A DNA stretch of 64,000 bases from Desulfovibrionaceae bacterium (GCA_009783025.1 WRHY01000001.1:186001-250000); one strand, 5' to 3'. Shown: positions 37,760-46,700, counted from the first letter of the stretch. Translations and numbers: made by a program. The notes: generated by a model from the letters alone, not told the origin.

Positions 37760-39037
37760 ATGTCCAATGTGGTCATAGTGGGCGCCCAATGGGGCGATGA
37801 AGGCAAAGGCAAAATCGTGGACATGCTGTCCGGCGGGATTGCGGCCGTCGTCCGTTTCCAGGGCGGAAACAATGCCGGGCATACGGTTATTGTGGAGGGC
37901 AGGAAGTACATTCTCAAGCTCATCCCGTCCGGCATCCTGCATGAAGGCAAGATATGCCTGATCGGCAACGGTGTGGTGGTCGATCCTGAAGCCCTGGTCG
38001 CGGAAATGGACACCGTGATCGCCGAAGGTGTGGCCGTCACTCCGGCCCGGCTCAAGCTTTCCCGCAAGGCGCACCTGATTATGCCCTACCATAAGCTGTT
38101 GGACCAGGCGCGCGAAGAACATAAGGGCGAGGGTAAAATCGGCACCACTGGACGCGGCATCGGCCCCTGCTATGAAGACAAGGCGGCCCGCATCGGCATC
38201 CGGGCCAGCGATCTGGAAGATCTGCCCCTGCTGCGCAACAAGGTGGAAAACGCGCTTGAGGAAAAGAATGCTCTGCTGTCCGGCCTGTACGGCAAACAGC
38301 CGGTGAGTGCCGACGAAATCCTGGCCGTGATCGTGCCCGTGGCCGCGCGCCTGACGCCCCACTTGGCGGATGTCAGCGCTGAACTGGCCGCGGTACAGGC
38401 TGCCGGCGGCTCCATCATGTTTGAAGGCGCGCAAGGGGTACATCTGGATATCGATCACGGCACCTATCCTTGCGTGACCTCGTCCAACACCGTGGCCGGC
38501 AACGCCTCGGCGGGCAGCGGCATCGGCCCGGCCAGCCTGGATCGGATCCTGGGCATCGTCAAAGCCTATACCACTCGCGTGGGCGCGGGTCCTTTTCCGA
38601 CAGAATTGTTTGACGCCATTGGCGACACCCTTCAGGAGCGGGGCGCGGAATTCGGCGCGGTCACGGGCCGCCGCCGCCGTTGCGGCTGGCTGGACATCGT
38701 GGTCCTGCGTGAATCCATCCGCTTGTGCGGGATTACCGAAATCGCCCTGACCAAGCTGGATGTGCTTTCCGGGCTGAAGGAACTCAAGATTTGCACCGCT
38801 TACACCTATAAGGGGCAGACGCTGCAATTTCCGCCCCAGGCCGAACTGGGCATGCAAGATGCCGTGCCCGTTTACGAAACCATGCCCGGCTGGTCCGAGA
38901 ATATCGAACAGGCCGTGACCTGGGAGGAACTGCCTCAGGCTGCCGGAAACTATATCAGGCGTATTGAGGAACTCACCGGCATGCGGGTGAGCATGATCTC
39001 GGTGGGACCGGACCGGGCGCAAACCGTTATACTATAG
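37760..39037 (+). CDS. purA: Adenylosuccinate synthetase
   Basis: A 425-residue enzyme that joins aspartate to IMP using GTP, the first committed step to AMP. Signature motifs: [15 protein letters not shown] at the N-terminus (phosphate loop and catalytic Asp), QGGNNAGHT near residue 35, [11 protein letters not shown] near 130 and GAFPTEL-like AGPFPTEL near 275. AAGGAG sits 6 bases before ATG 37760, which cleanly fixes the start despite an open frame upstream to 37571. Length matches the family. Confidence 0.97.
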   Translation: MSNVVIVGAQWGDEGKGKIVDMLSGGIAAVVRFQGGNNAGHTVIVEGRKYILKLIPSGILHEGKICLIGNGVVVDPEALVAEMDTVIAEGVAVTPARLKLSRKAHLIMPYHKLLDQAREEHKGEGKIGTTGRGIGPCYEDKAARIGIRASDLEDLPLLRNKVENALEEKNALLSGLYGKQPVSADEILAVIVPVAARLTPHLADVSAELAAVQAAGGSIMFEGAQGVHLDIDHGTYPCVTSSNTVAGNASAGSGIGPASLDRILGIVKAYTTRVGAGPFPTELFDAIGDTLQERGAEFGAVTGRRRRCGWLDIVVLRESIRLCGITEIALTKLDVLSGLKELKICTAYTYKGQTLQFPPQAELGMQDAVPVYETMPGWSENIEQAVTWEELPQAAGNYIRRIEELTGMRVSMISVGPDRAQTVIL

Positions 39038-39049
39038 TAGTTTACGCTT

Positions 39050-39169
39050 GAGATTGTCGTTTACGGTGGGCAAAGCCCACCTACGCCAATCTCGCGGGCC
39101 TTGTTGCGCTTCGCTTCACAAGGCCAGAGCATTTTTATCAGATGTAAAACTTCAAGGTTAAAATGCTCT
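39050..39169. repeat. Three hairpins between purA and holB
   Basis: Three hairpins in order: GAGATTG/CAATCTC enclosing GGTGGGC-AAA-GCCCACC (39050-39093); GGCCTTGT/ACAAGGCC (39097-39125); and AGAGCATTTT/AAAATGCTCT (39126-39169, perfect 10-bp stem with a 24-base loop). The last stem ends at the base before the holB ATG. The first could terminate purA, although no T-run follows. The third shares its loop sequence (CAGATGTAAAACTTCAAGG) with the region before 40367. Confidence 0.7.
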
Positions 39170-40180
39170 ATGAGTAAGCCCGCATCCAGGAAAGCCGGTT
39201 CCGCCGCGCGCAAAACCCCGGAAGGCGACGCGCCCGTCCGTCAAACCTCCGCGCCTGACGAAGACTCCCTGCCCGACAGCGCGGCCATGCAGGCCATGCT
39301 TGCGCCGGTGCGAGCCTTTGCGGTTGATCCGGAACACGCCAGGGTACGCGCTTTTCTGGAGCGTCTGGCTTCAGGCCCGCCCCAGGTACTGCTGCTGGAA
39401 GGCGGCAGCGCTCCCGGACGTCTGGCCGCCGCCCACTACTGGATGCTGCTTCTGAACTGCGAACAGCGCTCCGCTCCGGCTCCCTGTCTGGATTGCGCCG
39501 TTTGCCGGGGCATGGTCAGCCATTTGCATCGGGACTGTTTTTTTCTGGACGGCCTGGCCGGGAGCATCAAAATAGACGACGTGCGCGCCCTGCGCTCGGT
39601 ACTGGGCGAACCGCCCCGCGAAACCCGGTACCGCACGGTGCTGTTCAGGGAAGCCCAGGCCCTGGGCGAGGCCGCGGCCAACTCTCTGCTGAAGTCCTTT
39701 GAAGACCCCAGACCCAATACCTCGTTCATCCTGTTGGCGCCGCAACGTGAGCGGCTCTTGTCCACGCTGGTCTCGCGCAGCATGGTCTTGACCTTGCCCT
39801 GGCCTTTGCAAGAGGATACAGCGGCGCGGGAGGCGCTGGCTCCCTGGGAAGCGGCCTTGTGCACGTTTCTACGCAGCGGGAGGGAATTTTTTGAGCGCAG
39901 CGGCAGTAAAGGAGCGGTGGACACCGGTTTGGCCCATGCGCTGATCAACCTGTGCCGCCGGGCAATGCTCAACTGCATCACGGCCCGCAAGCAAGGGAGC
40001 GCTCCGCGCGAAGGCCTGGAAAGCATCCTGGCCCGGCTGCCCGAGCTTCGCCTGCGCATGCTGGATGAAGCTCTGGCGGAATGCCAGGATAGTCTGCTGT
40101 ATGGCGTCAATCCGGTTTTGGTGGTGGAATGGCTGGCTACGCGCATGTATCTTCTGTTGCCCAGAAGCCGCGCAGCCTAG
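39170..40180 (+). CDS. holB: DNA polymerase III delta-prime-like subunit
   Basis: A 336-residue clamp-loader-like AAA+ protein. The zinc-binding module is present as CLDC-AVC (near residue 107), followed by HRDCFFLDG, IDDVRALRSVL, VLFREAQALGEAAANSLLKSFEDP and the sensor region FILLAPQRERLLSTLVSR (SRC replaced by SRS). The P-loop position reads GGSAPGRLAAA, so ATP binding is probably lost, typical of delta-prime rather than DnaX. ATG 39170 abuts a hairpin and has no Shine-Dalgarno. Its TAG ends where the next mirror-hairpin begins. Confidence 0.82.
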   Translation: MSKPASRKAGSAARKTPEGDAPVRQTSAPDEDSLPDSAAMQAMLAPVRAFAVDPEHARVRAFLERLASGPPQVLLLEGGSAPGRLAAAHYWMLLLNCEQRSAPAPCLDCAVCRGMVSHLHRDCFFLDGLAGSIKIDDVRALRSVLGEPPRETRYRTVLFREAQALGEAAANSLLKSFEDPRPNTSFILLAPQRERLLSTLVSRSMVLTLPWPLQEDTAAREALAPWEAALCTFLRSGREFFERSGSKGAVDTGLAHALINLCRRAMLNCITARKQGSAPREGLESILARLPELRLRMLDEALAECQDSLLYGVNPVLVVEWLATRMYLLLPRSRAA

Positions 40181-40324
40181 GCTATGCTAACAAATAGCTC
40201 TTTTGCCCTCCGGCTGCGTCAGATATCGCCTGCTATTTCGGTCGAGTACCATAAGAGTACACTCCCTTATAACAGGCTCATCTTCCTTGCCGGAGAACAA
40301 AATTGCTTATTTGTTAGCACAGCC
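40180..40324 (+). repeat. Mirror-hairpin element, copy 5 (145 bp)
   Basis: Ends GGCTATGCTAAC (40180-40191) and GTTAGCACAGCC (40313-40324); apex GTAC-CATAAGA-GTAC (40246-40260). CGTCA (40217-40221) faces TTCCTTG (40283-40289). The inner stem (GATATCGCCTG region) is the least perfect of the family. The element starts on the last base of the holB stop codon. Confidence 0.85.
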
Positions 40325-40366
40325 TGATATCATTCAGATATATAACTTCAAAGGTATCATGCTCCT

Positions 40367-42067
40367 ATGAAGTTCATCATTTCGCAAATGGCCTTTTTCA
40401 TGGCCCAGCAAACCAACCGGCGTAATATGCGCTTCATGCTGCATTTCATGGTGTTTGTTGTGGTGCTTGTTCTGGCCTATTCCGCGGCTTTCCACTGGAT
40501 CATGCTGTATGAGGGCCGGAACTTTTCCCCCCTGACCGGCCTGTACTGGACGCTTACGGTCATGTCCACCCTGGGGTTCGGCGACATTACCTTCAACGGC
40601 GACCTGGGCAAAATGTTCACCTTGCTGGTGCTTGTATCCGGTATTGTGCTGTTTATGCTGCTGCTGCCCTTCACTTTTATCCGCTTTGTCTATGCCCCTT
40701 GGCTGGAAGCCCAGAGCAAGGCGCTGACGCCGCGCGAACTGCCCAAGGACACGGAAAACCACATAATTATCGTGGGTGATGACAGCACGGCCCTGAGCAT
40801 TGCCGAGCGCTGCCGCCGCTACGATATCCCCTACGCCTTGTTGCTTGATGATAGCGCCAAGGCCATCGCTCTGTATGACCGGGGCTATAAAGTGGTGCTG
40901 GGCGCGCTTGACGCCATTGAAACCTACCATGCTATGCGCGCGGACAAGGCTGCCCTGGTTCTGGCCCTGCACGATGACATGAAGAATACCAATATTGCGG
41001 CCACAGTGCGGGAGTTCGCGCCTTCTGTTTTGATAGCGGGCAGCGCCGGGCACGAAGATTCGGTGGACATCCTGCGTCTGGCCGGATGCAATCAGGTCTT
41101 CCAGTTCACCCGCCTGCTTGGAGAGTCATTGGCCCGGCGGGTGTTCAGCGCGGAACACGAATCCAATATCATAGGCCGGTTCGAGGGCTTTTGCGTGGCC
41201 GAAAGCCCGGTCCACGGCACGCCCCTGGTGGGCAAGAGTTTGCTGGAGGCTGACTTGCGCGGCCGTTTCGGATTGAACGTGGTGGGCATCTGGCAGGGCA
41301 ACCAGTATATGGCTGCCCGGCCGGAGACTATTTTTGACAACAGCGCGGTGCTTCTGCTGGCCGGAACCGCGGATATGATGGAAAAATACGACCGCTCGGT
41401 CATCCCTTCCGGGAATAAAGCACAGCATCCACCAGTGCTTATTCTTGGTGGGGGGCGGGTCGGCACGGCGGTGGCCGCCACCCTGGACCGCCGCGGGATC
41501 CCCTACCGCATCGTGGAACAGAATGCGTCGCTGGTGCCGATGGACGACGGCCGTTACGTGCTCGGGAGCGCGGCGGATATCGCCACCCTGCGTCTGGCGG
41601 GCATTGATGAAACAGGGACTGTGGTAGTGACCACGCACAACGACGACCTGAACATCTATCTGACCATCTACTGCCGCAAGCTCAGGCCGGATATTCAGAT
41701 TATCAGCCGCGCCACCTTGGATCGCAACGTGGCTTCCCTGTACAGTGCCGGAGCCAATCTGGTCATGAGCCAGGCAGGCCTGACCGCCAACGCGGTGATC
41801 AACCTGCTGCGGCCGGGCCGGATTTTCATGTTGACCGAAGGCCTGAACATCTTCCGCCTGGCCACGCCGCCGCCGTTGGTGGGCACTACGCTCAAAAACA
41901 ACGGCATCCGGAACAATACGGACTGCAACGTGATTGCCGTGAAGCGGGGCGAGCGCACGTCCGTGCCGCCGGACCCCAATGCCGCGCTCGAATCTGATGA
42001 TGAACTGATTATGATCGGCACCGTGGAAGCGGAACGGACGTTTATGCGCTTGTACCTCAGGCCGTGA
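40367..42067 (+). CDS. Potassium channel with two RCK (TrkA-N/TrkA-C) modules
   Basis: A 566-residue protein. Two transmembrane segments (about 24-44 and 84-107) flank a pore loop with the selectivity filter TLGFGD (GFGD variant of GYGD). Two RCK/TrkA-N Rossmann domains follow (IIIVGDDSTALSIAE near 126 and VLILGGGRVGTAVAA near 360), each with a C-terminal TrkA-C-like segment. This is a single-chain duplicated-RCK channel, expected to conduct K+ and be gated by nucleotide or ion binding. A degenerate hairpin repeat sits immediately upstream of ATG 40367. Confidence 0.9.
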   Translation: MKFIISQMAFFMAQQTNRRNMRFMLHFMVFVVVLVLAYSAAFHWIMLYEGRNFSPLTGLYWTLTVMSTLGFGDITFNGDLGKMFTLLVLVSGIVLFMLLLPFTFIRFVYAPWLEAQSKALTPRELPKDTENHIIIVGDDSTALSIAERCRRYDIPYALLLDDSAKAIALYDRGYKVVLGALDAIETYHAMRADKAALVLALHDDMKNTNIAATVREFAPSVLIAGSAGHEDSVDILRLAGCNQVFQFTRLLGESLARRVFSAEHESNIIGRFEGFCVAESPVHGTPLVGKSLLEADLRGRFGLNVVGIWQGNQYMAARPETIFDNSAVLLLAGTADMMEKYDRSVIPSGNKAQHPPVLILGGGRVGTAVAATLDRRGIPYRIVEQNASLVPMDDGRYVLGSAADIATLRLAGIDETGTVVVTTHNDDLNIYLTIYCRKLRPDIQIISRATLDRNVASLYSAGANLVMSQAGLTANAVINLLRPGRIFMLTEGLNIFRLATPPPLVGTTLKNNGIRNNTDCNVIAVKRGERTSVPPDPNAALESDDELIMIGTVEAERTFMRLYLRP

Positions 42068-42115
42068 ATGGTAAGCTGCTCTAAATGGTAATGTTTAACC
42101 CGTAACGAGTCTGCC

Positions 42116-42685
42116 ATGCGTGTAGCCAAAGTCGGATTTCTGCGCTGGCTCGGTTGGGCTTTTTTCAGCCCGAGCGGGCAAATCAAGCGTTTGCCCTTTG
42201 CCGGCACTTCCTTTCTTCTGTACTTGCTGCTGATCCTCTATACCCCCATAGCGGCCCAGATCCTGGCGGTTTATATTCTGCCTCCGCCCGGAGGCGGGCC
42301 GCCCAGTGTGGATTATGTGCGCGGCCTGGCCCTGAGCCCCGCGCTCATCCCGCTGTTGCTGCCCGGCGCCTACATGCGCCTGTGCCTTGATCTGAAACGC
42401 CTGCACAGCATTGGCGCGCCCCGAATCATCGCCGTGCCCTTTGTCTCCCTGTTCCTGTTCGCACCGCTTATTCCGGCGAATTTCAGCGAAATAAGCAGCC
42501 TGGGCGTTCTGGCCTATCTGGCTATTCTGGCCGCCATTCCGGCCAGGGAAGATCGGATGGACCCGCTGGAGCGCAAGTACCGGACCTGGCAGGCCATCGC
42601 CACAGGGAACGGCACGGCGCGACGGTTGTCCGGCAGGGAGATTCTTTCCTGGCGTGTTGTTCGCCAGGGGCCTGACAAAAAATAG
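42116..42685 (+). CDS. DUF805-like membrane protein
   Basis: A 189-residue protein with four to five hydrophobic segments. The sequence CLDLKRLHSIGAPRI resembles the conserved cytoplasmic motif of DUF805 proteins (K-R-L-H-D-I-G). It begins 48 bases after the K+ channel stop on the same strand and ends 4 bases before the convergent cytochrome gene. Function unknown; the channel neighbour may be coincidental. Confidence 0.65.
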   Translation: MRVAKVGFLRWLGWAFFSPSGQIKRLPFAGTSFLLYLLLILYTPIAAQILAVYILPPPGGGPPSVDYVRGLALSPALIPLLLPGAYMRLCLDLKRLHSIGAPRIIAVPFVSLFLFAPLIPANFSEISSLGVLAYLAILAAIPAREDRMDPLERKYRTWQAIATGNGTARRLSGREILSWRVVRQGPDKK

Positions 42686-42689
42686 GTGT

Positions 42690-43244
42690 TTATCGCGGTA
42701 TGAACGCCCGGTCGTCGTCAAAGTCTCCTTTTTCGGCATCGGGATGGCAGGCGGCGCAGTTCTGCAACCCGCCGACAGCGGGCCGGTTGAAGACGGCAGG
42801 GTCTATTTTGCGGTGCTTTTGCTGAATATACGGCAGCGTGGAAATTCGCTCCGGCGTGGGGCTATCCAAATTCCGCATAATTTTTTTGCCGATTTTGCCG
42901 CCGTTTTTGTCGGCGGCGTTTGCCGAAAGATAAGCCGATACACTCGTTTTTTCGGCCTCGTCCAGCGTCAGCTCCGTGCCGAAATGATCGCTCGCGTTGT
43001 TCAGCATTTTCCGCCAGGAAGCTGCGGGCAATAAACCTGCGGGATACGCCATGTGGCAACTGCCGCAGCTTTCTTTATACTCCGCCGGCATGAAGTATTC
43101 ATATCCGGCATGGCGCGGCTTTTTTTTATGGTCTTTTTTTCCATGCTTGCCGCTATCCCCGAGGGCTGCGGCGCTCAGAAACATAAGGACGCACAGCATC
43201 CCTGCAATCACCAGGAAGATTTTCGTCCGCATGTGTTTACGCAT
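42690..43244 (-). CDS. Diheme cytochrome c
   Basis: A 184-residue periplasmic cytochrome. The signal peptide (MRKHMRTKIFLVIAGMLCV...) is followed by a Lys/His-rich linker, then two haem-c sites, CGSCH and CAACH, about 95 residues apart. The domain MPAEYKESCGSCHMAYPAGLLP-like start matches the DHC diheme family, which often partners with membrane cytochrome b or nitrate/TMAO-type electron transfer. ATG 43244 has AGGAG about 10 bases upstream. No reductase gene is adjacent. Confidence 0.87.
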   Translation of the reverse strand: MRKHMRTKIFLVIAGMLCVLMFLSAAALGDSGKHGKKDHKKKPRHAGYEYFMPAEYKESCGSCHMAYPAGLLPAASWRKMLNNASDHFGTELTLDEAEKTSVSAYLSANAADKNGGKIGKKIMRNLDSPTPERISTLPYIQQKHRKIDPAVFNRPAVGGLQNCAACHPDAEKGDFDDDRAFIPR

Positions 43245-43257
43245 ACGCAATGATCTC

Positions 43258-44427
43258 CTATGGATAAAGAGTGTCCAGTCCTTCAGCCCGCGCAATGACG
43301 CCCCCGGCCGCCAGACGCAGGGTTGTGCCGCCTTCTCGTCCAGGCACGTACACGGCGGCTATCTGGCCCGGCGCGACCGCGTGTTCCGGCCGAGCGAAAC
43401 GGATGTGCAGCATGTGCCCGCCGGATCCGTCCCCGGCCGGCACAAGCCGGGCCTCGGCCGGTCCGGGCTGTTCCCGGTAGCGTGTCTTGACCAGCACGGT
43501 TTCCGGCCAGCAATCGGGCGGGAGCAGTATATTTACGTCATGACAAATAATGCTGTCCAGGCGCAGGTCATCTTTGGCGCCAAGACGCAGGATATTGCCC
43601 GCGTGCTCCTTGCCCAGCACGTGCAGCGGCTCCTTCCACCCCACGCCGAGCCCTTTTCTTTGCCCTTCCGTATACTGCCACAGGCCTTTATGCGTGCCGA
43701 TCCGGCGGCCGTCCCGCAGCAGCATGGGGCCGGGGCCGGAAAGGGGAATATTGAAACGGGCGGCCATGCGCGGAATGAACTCCCGGTATTCGTCGCCGGG
43801 CACAAAGCAGACTTCCTGGCTTTCACCGGGCTGGGGGGCGCTCAGGTCGTGCCCGGCCAGCGCGGCCAGCACGTCGGCCTTGGTGAAGTCTCCCAGAGGG
43901 AACAGGGCTTTGGCCAGGGCTTTCGGCGGCACCAGGGCCAGAAAGTAGCTCTGATCCTTGCCCGGATCCCGGCCTTGCAGCAGTGCCGGAGAGAGCGGAT
44001 CGCCGCCGTCTTCGAGGCATTGCTCAAGCCGGGCGTAATGCCCGGTAGCCAGACGATCCGCGCCAAGGGCAAGGGCCGCGTTCAAAAGCAGGCCGAATTT
44101 GACTCGCGCGTTGCACAGGGCGCAAGGGTTGGGCGTCAGGCCCAGGGCGTAGCTTTGCACAAAGGGACGGATAACCAGATCAGAGAAGCGTTCCGCCAGA
44201 TCCGCCGTATGCAGGACAACCCCGATCCGGCCGCAGGCCTCGGCCAGACGCTCGCGCATTCCGGCAGCGGCTTCCGCCGCCCGCTCATCCTCAGGGCGCA
44301 GGAAAATGCCGTGCAGGGCGAAAACCCGAAAACCCTGTTTGCGCAAGTCGAGCAGAGTGTATAGACTGTCCGCGCCGCCGCTCACGGCCACGGCCACGGT
44401 GGGTTGACCGGAAATATCGTCGCTCAT
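43258..44427 (-). CDS. mnmA: tRNA-specific 2-thiouridylase MnmA
   Basis: A 389-residue PP-loop enzyme that thiolates U34 in tRNA-Lys, Glu and Gln. The PP-loop SGGADS is near residue 16. The catalytic Cys pair lies in NPCALCN (near 102) and GESQEVCF (near 205). ATGHYARL and KDQSYFLALV are also typical. The C-terminal OB-like region is somewhat divergent (long charged stretch). The family usually begins VAVAMSGGVDS; here it is VAVAVSGGADS. It lies 13 bases upstream of the cytochrome gene. Confidence 0.93.
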   Translation of the reverse strand: MSDDISGQPTVAVAVSGGADSLYTLLDLRKQGFRVFALHGIFLRPEDERAAEAAAGMRERLAEACGRIGVVLHTADLAERFSDLVIRPFVQSYALGLTPNPCALCNARVKFGLLLNAALALGADRLATGHYARLEQCLEDGGDPLSPALLQGRDPGKDQSYFLALVPPKALAKALFPLGDFTKADVLAALAGHDLSAPQPGESQEVCFVPGDEYREFIPRMAARFNIPLSGPGPMLLRDGRRIGTHKGLWQYTEGQRKGLGVGWKEPLHVLGKEHAGNILRLGAKDDLRLDSIICHDVNILLPPDCWPETVLVKTRYREQPGPAEARLVPAGDGSGGHMLHIRFARPEHAVAPGQIAAVYVPGREGGTTLRLAAGGVIARAEGLDTLYP

Positions 44428-44479
44428 GCCTGGCAGGTATCCGAGTTAATGGAATATGTCCATGCCAAAGGAGAATCAC

Positions 44480-44887
44480 ATGCAGATTTACATAGCCGCA
44501 TCATGGAAACATCAGCACGCCGTGGAAATGCTCACCGAGCGTCTGGAAGCCCAGGGACACGGCGTGCTGTCCTGGCTGCGCGAGGGCAGGCCGGAAGAGG
44601 CCTTTTTGTCCCGGCGTGAGTTGGAACATTTTATCCATTCGCCGGAAGGCAGGCGGGTCTTTGATTTTTGCGCGGGCTCCGCTGTCGGCTGCGATGTGGT
44701 TATTTACCTCGGTCCCTCAGGCTGTGACGCCTGGGCCGAGGTTGGCGCGGCTTACGGCAGGGGCGTTCCCATTCTGGGACTTCTGGCCAAATCGGAAGAT
44801 GTGGGCCTGATGCGGCTGATGATTCACTCCTGGCATACCTCGGTGACCGGGTTGTTGGACGCCGTACAAAAGCTCGCCCGCCGGTAA
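44480..44887 (+). CDS. Nucleoside 2-deoxyribosyltransferase-like protein
   Basis: A 135-residue protein with the flavodoxin-like NDT fold: an N-terminal strand MQIYIAASW, GHGVLSWL, CDVVIYLGPSGCDAWAEVGAAYGRGVPI (the DAWxExG loop corresponds to the D/E nucleophile region), and a C-terminal helix. AAGGAG before ATG 44480 fixes the start. It may cleave or transfer a deoxyribosyl group, or bind nucleotides; the exact substrate is unknown. Confidence 0.7.
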   Translation: MQIYIAASWKHQHAVEMLTERLEAQGHGVLSWLREGRPEEAFLSRRELEHFIHSPEGRRVFDFCAGSAVGCDVVIYLGPSGCDAWAEVGAAYGRGVPILGLLAKSEDVGLMRLMIHSWHTSVTGLLDAVQKLARR

Positions 44888-44904
44888 TGGCTACAAATTT
44901 TTCC

Positions 44905-44993
44905 TGCCCGAAGGGGCTTCCGCAAGCCGGGCACAGGTGGTATGAAGCTGGAGTCGTCATTTTTCCAACGTTCAACCCTGAGGCGTTCCAGCT
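44905..44993 (+). promoter_or_regulatory. Structured leader upstream of metQ
   Basis: Two foldable blocks precede metQ. GCCCG (44906-44910) pairs with CGGGC (44928-44932) around an inner GCTT/AAGC hairpin. Then AGCTGG (44946-44951) pairs with CCAGCT (44988-44993), enclosing AACG/CGTT (44967-44970 / 44984-44987) with a 15-base bulge on one side. I cannot match it to a known SAM or SAH riboswitch. The first block could instead end the upstream gene. Confidence 0.35.
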
Positions 44994-45029
44994 ACCGTGA
45001 CTTCCGAGCGCCCGAAACAGAGGACTATC

Positions 45030-45812
45030 ATGAAAAAATTGCTTCTCGGTCTTACCCTGTTGGTCTGCTTTGCCTCCCAGGCCGTCGCGGCTGATGACAA
45101 AACCATTGTCGTGGGCGTGACTCCTTTCCCGCACAAGGAAATTATGCTTGTTGCCAAGCCTCTGCTGGAAAAGGAAGGCTACACGCTCGAACTGAAAGAT
45201 TTTTCCGATTACGTGCAGCCCAACGTGGCTTTGGCCGAAGGACATCTGACCGCCAACTTCTTCCAGCATATTCCTTACCTGGAAAACATGAACAAGGAAA
45301 AGAATCTGAAGCTGACCTGGGTGGCCAAGGTGCATATTGAGCCGCTGGGCCTGTACTCCAAGAAGATCAAGAGCCTGGATGAGTTGAAGGCGGGCGATAT
45401 GGTTTCCGTGCCCAACGACCCGACCAACGGCGCGCGCGCGCTGCGTCTGCTGGAAAAGCACGGCCTGATCACGCTGAAGCCAGGCGAACTGGTCACGGCA
45501 CGGGATGTGCTTGATAACCCCAAAGGACTGAAGATCGTTGAACTGGAGGCCGCACAGCTTCCCCGCACCCTGGTGGACGTGACCGCCGCGGTAATCAACA
45601 CCAACTTTGCCACCGAGGCGGGCCTGATACCTTCCCGTGACGCCATCATTATTGAGGCCGAGGATTCTCCCTTTGCCAACGTTATTGCCGTGCGTGAGGC
45701 GGATAAGGACTCTCCGGCGGTCAAGGCCCTGGTCAAGGCGGTGCACTCGCCTGAGGTCAAGGCGTATATTGTCAAAGAACTGGAGCCCAAGGGTATTGTT
45801 GCGGCGTTTTAA
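45030..45812 (+). CDS. metQ: MetQ/NlpA-family methionine-binding protein
   Basis: A 260-residue exported binding protein. The signal peptide (KKLLLGLTLLVCFASQAVA-A) ends in an AxA site; no clean lipobox is present. Mature motifs: VVGVTPFPHKEIM, LELKDFSDYVQPN, GHLTANFFQHIPYL, SVPNDPTNGARALRLLE and AAVINTNFA, all typical of MetQ. It delivers methionine to the MetNI ABC importer, but neither metN nor metI is nearby, so it is an orphan here. AGAGGA precedes ATG 45030. Confidence 0.92.
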   Translation: MKKLLLGLTLLVCFASQAVAADDKTIVVGVTPFPHKEIMLVAKPLLEKEGYTLELKDFSDYVQPNVALAEGHLTANFFQHIPYLENMNKEKNLKLTWVAKVHIEPLGLYSKKIKSLDELKAGDMVSVPNDPTNGARALRLLEKHGLITLKPGELVTARDVLDNPKGLKIVELEAAQLPRTLVDVTAAVINTNFATEAGLIPSRDAIIIEAEDSPFANVIAVREADKDSPAVKALVKAVHSPEVKAYIVKELEPKGIVAAF

Positions 45813-45907
45813 GGGCTGTCCCCAAATAGCTGCGTCACCCGGCCCTTTTTGCTGCGACCCTGTACCATAAGGGTACACTCCTTTCGCAAAAAGGGTCGGG
45901 TTCCTTG
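45813..45907 (+). repeat. Mirror-hairpin element, copy 6 (right end altered)
   Basis: Starts at the base after the metQ stop. It has the left end GGCTGTCCCCAAATA, CGTCA (45833-45837), inner stem ACCCGGCCCTTTTTGC / GCAAAAAGGGTCGGGT, apex GTAC-CATAAGG-GTAC (45862-45876) and TTCCTTG (45901-45907). The expected right terminal arm is missing. Its place is taken by the GAGGAG and ATG of the next gene. Confidence 0.82.
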
Positions 45908-45929
45908 TTCGAGGAGAATATCCATAATT

Positions 45930-46700
45930 ATGGTTGATGCCGAACAAACAACGTCCGAGTCGGGACAGCTCGAAGGCACGCCGCCGCCCGCGCTTTCCGA
46001 AAAGCAGCGCCGCGAACTGTGGACTTATATTGCCGTGTCCATTGTGGCCGTGGAACTGTTGATCGCCGGGGGAGCGCTTTTGTTTGGATTCATGGGCGCC
46101 TCGGGAGACGGAACGGTGAGCCGCGTCATTCCCTTCCCGTGGGTGACCTGGGGTGCGGTGGCTTTGCTGGCGCCCGCTTTTATCCTGCTTGCCGTGCACC
46201 TGGCCGATGTGGGACTGTTCCGCGCGCCGGGCGGCGCCGCCTCGGAAGCCGAGTGGCAGAAACATCTGCCGGAGCGGCTGCAAAAAATTTATCGCATTGT
46301 CAAAGGCGCGCCCGTGGTGGTCATCCTGCTGGGCGTGGTGCTGTTCGGCGTGGGCGTACTGACTCTGGAAGGGGCGTTTTCCGCCCTGCGACGCTTCGGT
46401 TCGGCTCTTGTCCCGCACATGCCCTATATTGTGGGCGGCATCGCGGCCGTTCTTTGCGTCATTATCATTGCCGTGGTCTGGCTGCACTACCGTACCCGCC
46501 GCTTGATCGCCGAGTATGATTTCCGGCGGGAAGTCCTGGAAAAAACGGGCGTAATCATTGTGGACAAAGGCAGCACACCGTTGCCGCCCGGCGGCGTTGG
46601 CGATGTTCCTTACGCTCTGGTGGCGGGGGAAGAGGAAGAAAAGAGAGCTCTCCCGCCGGGGAAAAAGAACAAAACTGGAGAAGACGTACACGAGGATTGA
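45930..46700 (+). CDS. Three-TM membrane hypothetical protein
   Basis: A 256-residue protein with hydrophobic segments near residues 32-54, 70-92 and a pair near 125-150 and 170-190. The cytoplasmic ends are acidic or charged, and the tail is Lys/Glu-rich. No family recognised. GAGGAG lies 13 bases before ATG 45930, a long spacing, and derives from the right arm of the preceding hairpin element. The gene ends 51 bases before the diguanylate cyclase gene on the same strand. Confidence 0.65.
   Translation: MVDAEQTTSESGQLEGTPPPALSEKQRRELWTYIAVSIVAVELLIAGGALLFGFMGASGDGTVSRVIPFPWVTWGAVALLAPAFILLAVHLADVGLFRAPGGAASEAEWQKHLPERLQKIYRIVKGAPVVVILLGVVLFGVGVLTLEGAFSALRRFGSALVPHMPYIVGGIAAVLCVIIIAVVWLHYRTRRLIAEYDFRREVLEKTGVIIVDKGSTPLPPGGVGDVPYALVAGEEEEKRALPPGKKNKTGEDVHED

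Noticed and set aside
44700..46691. A 663-codon open frame on the minus strand opposite metQ and the following genes
   Set aside because: It overlaps several well-supported plus-strand genes, has no recognisable domain, and is rich in the His/Gly/Gln pattern typical of antisense frames in GC-rich DNA.
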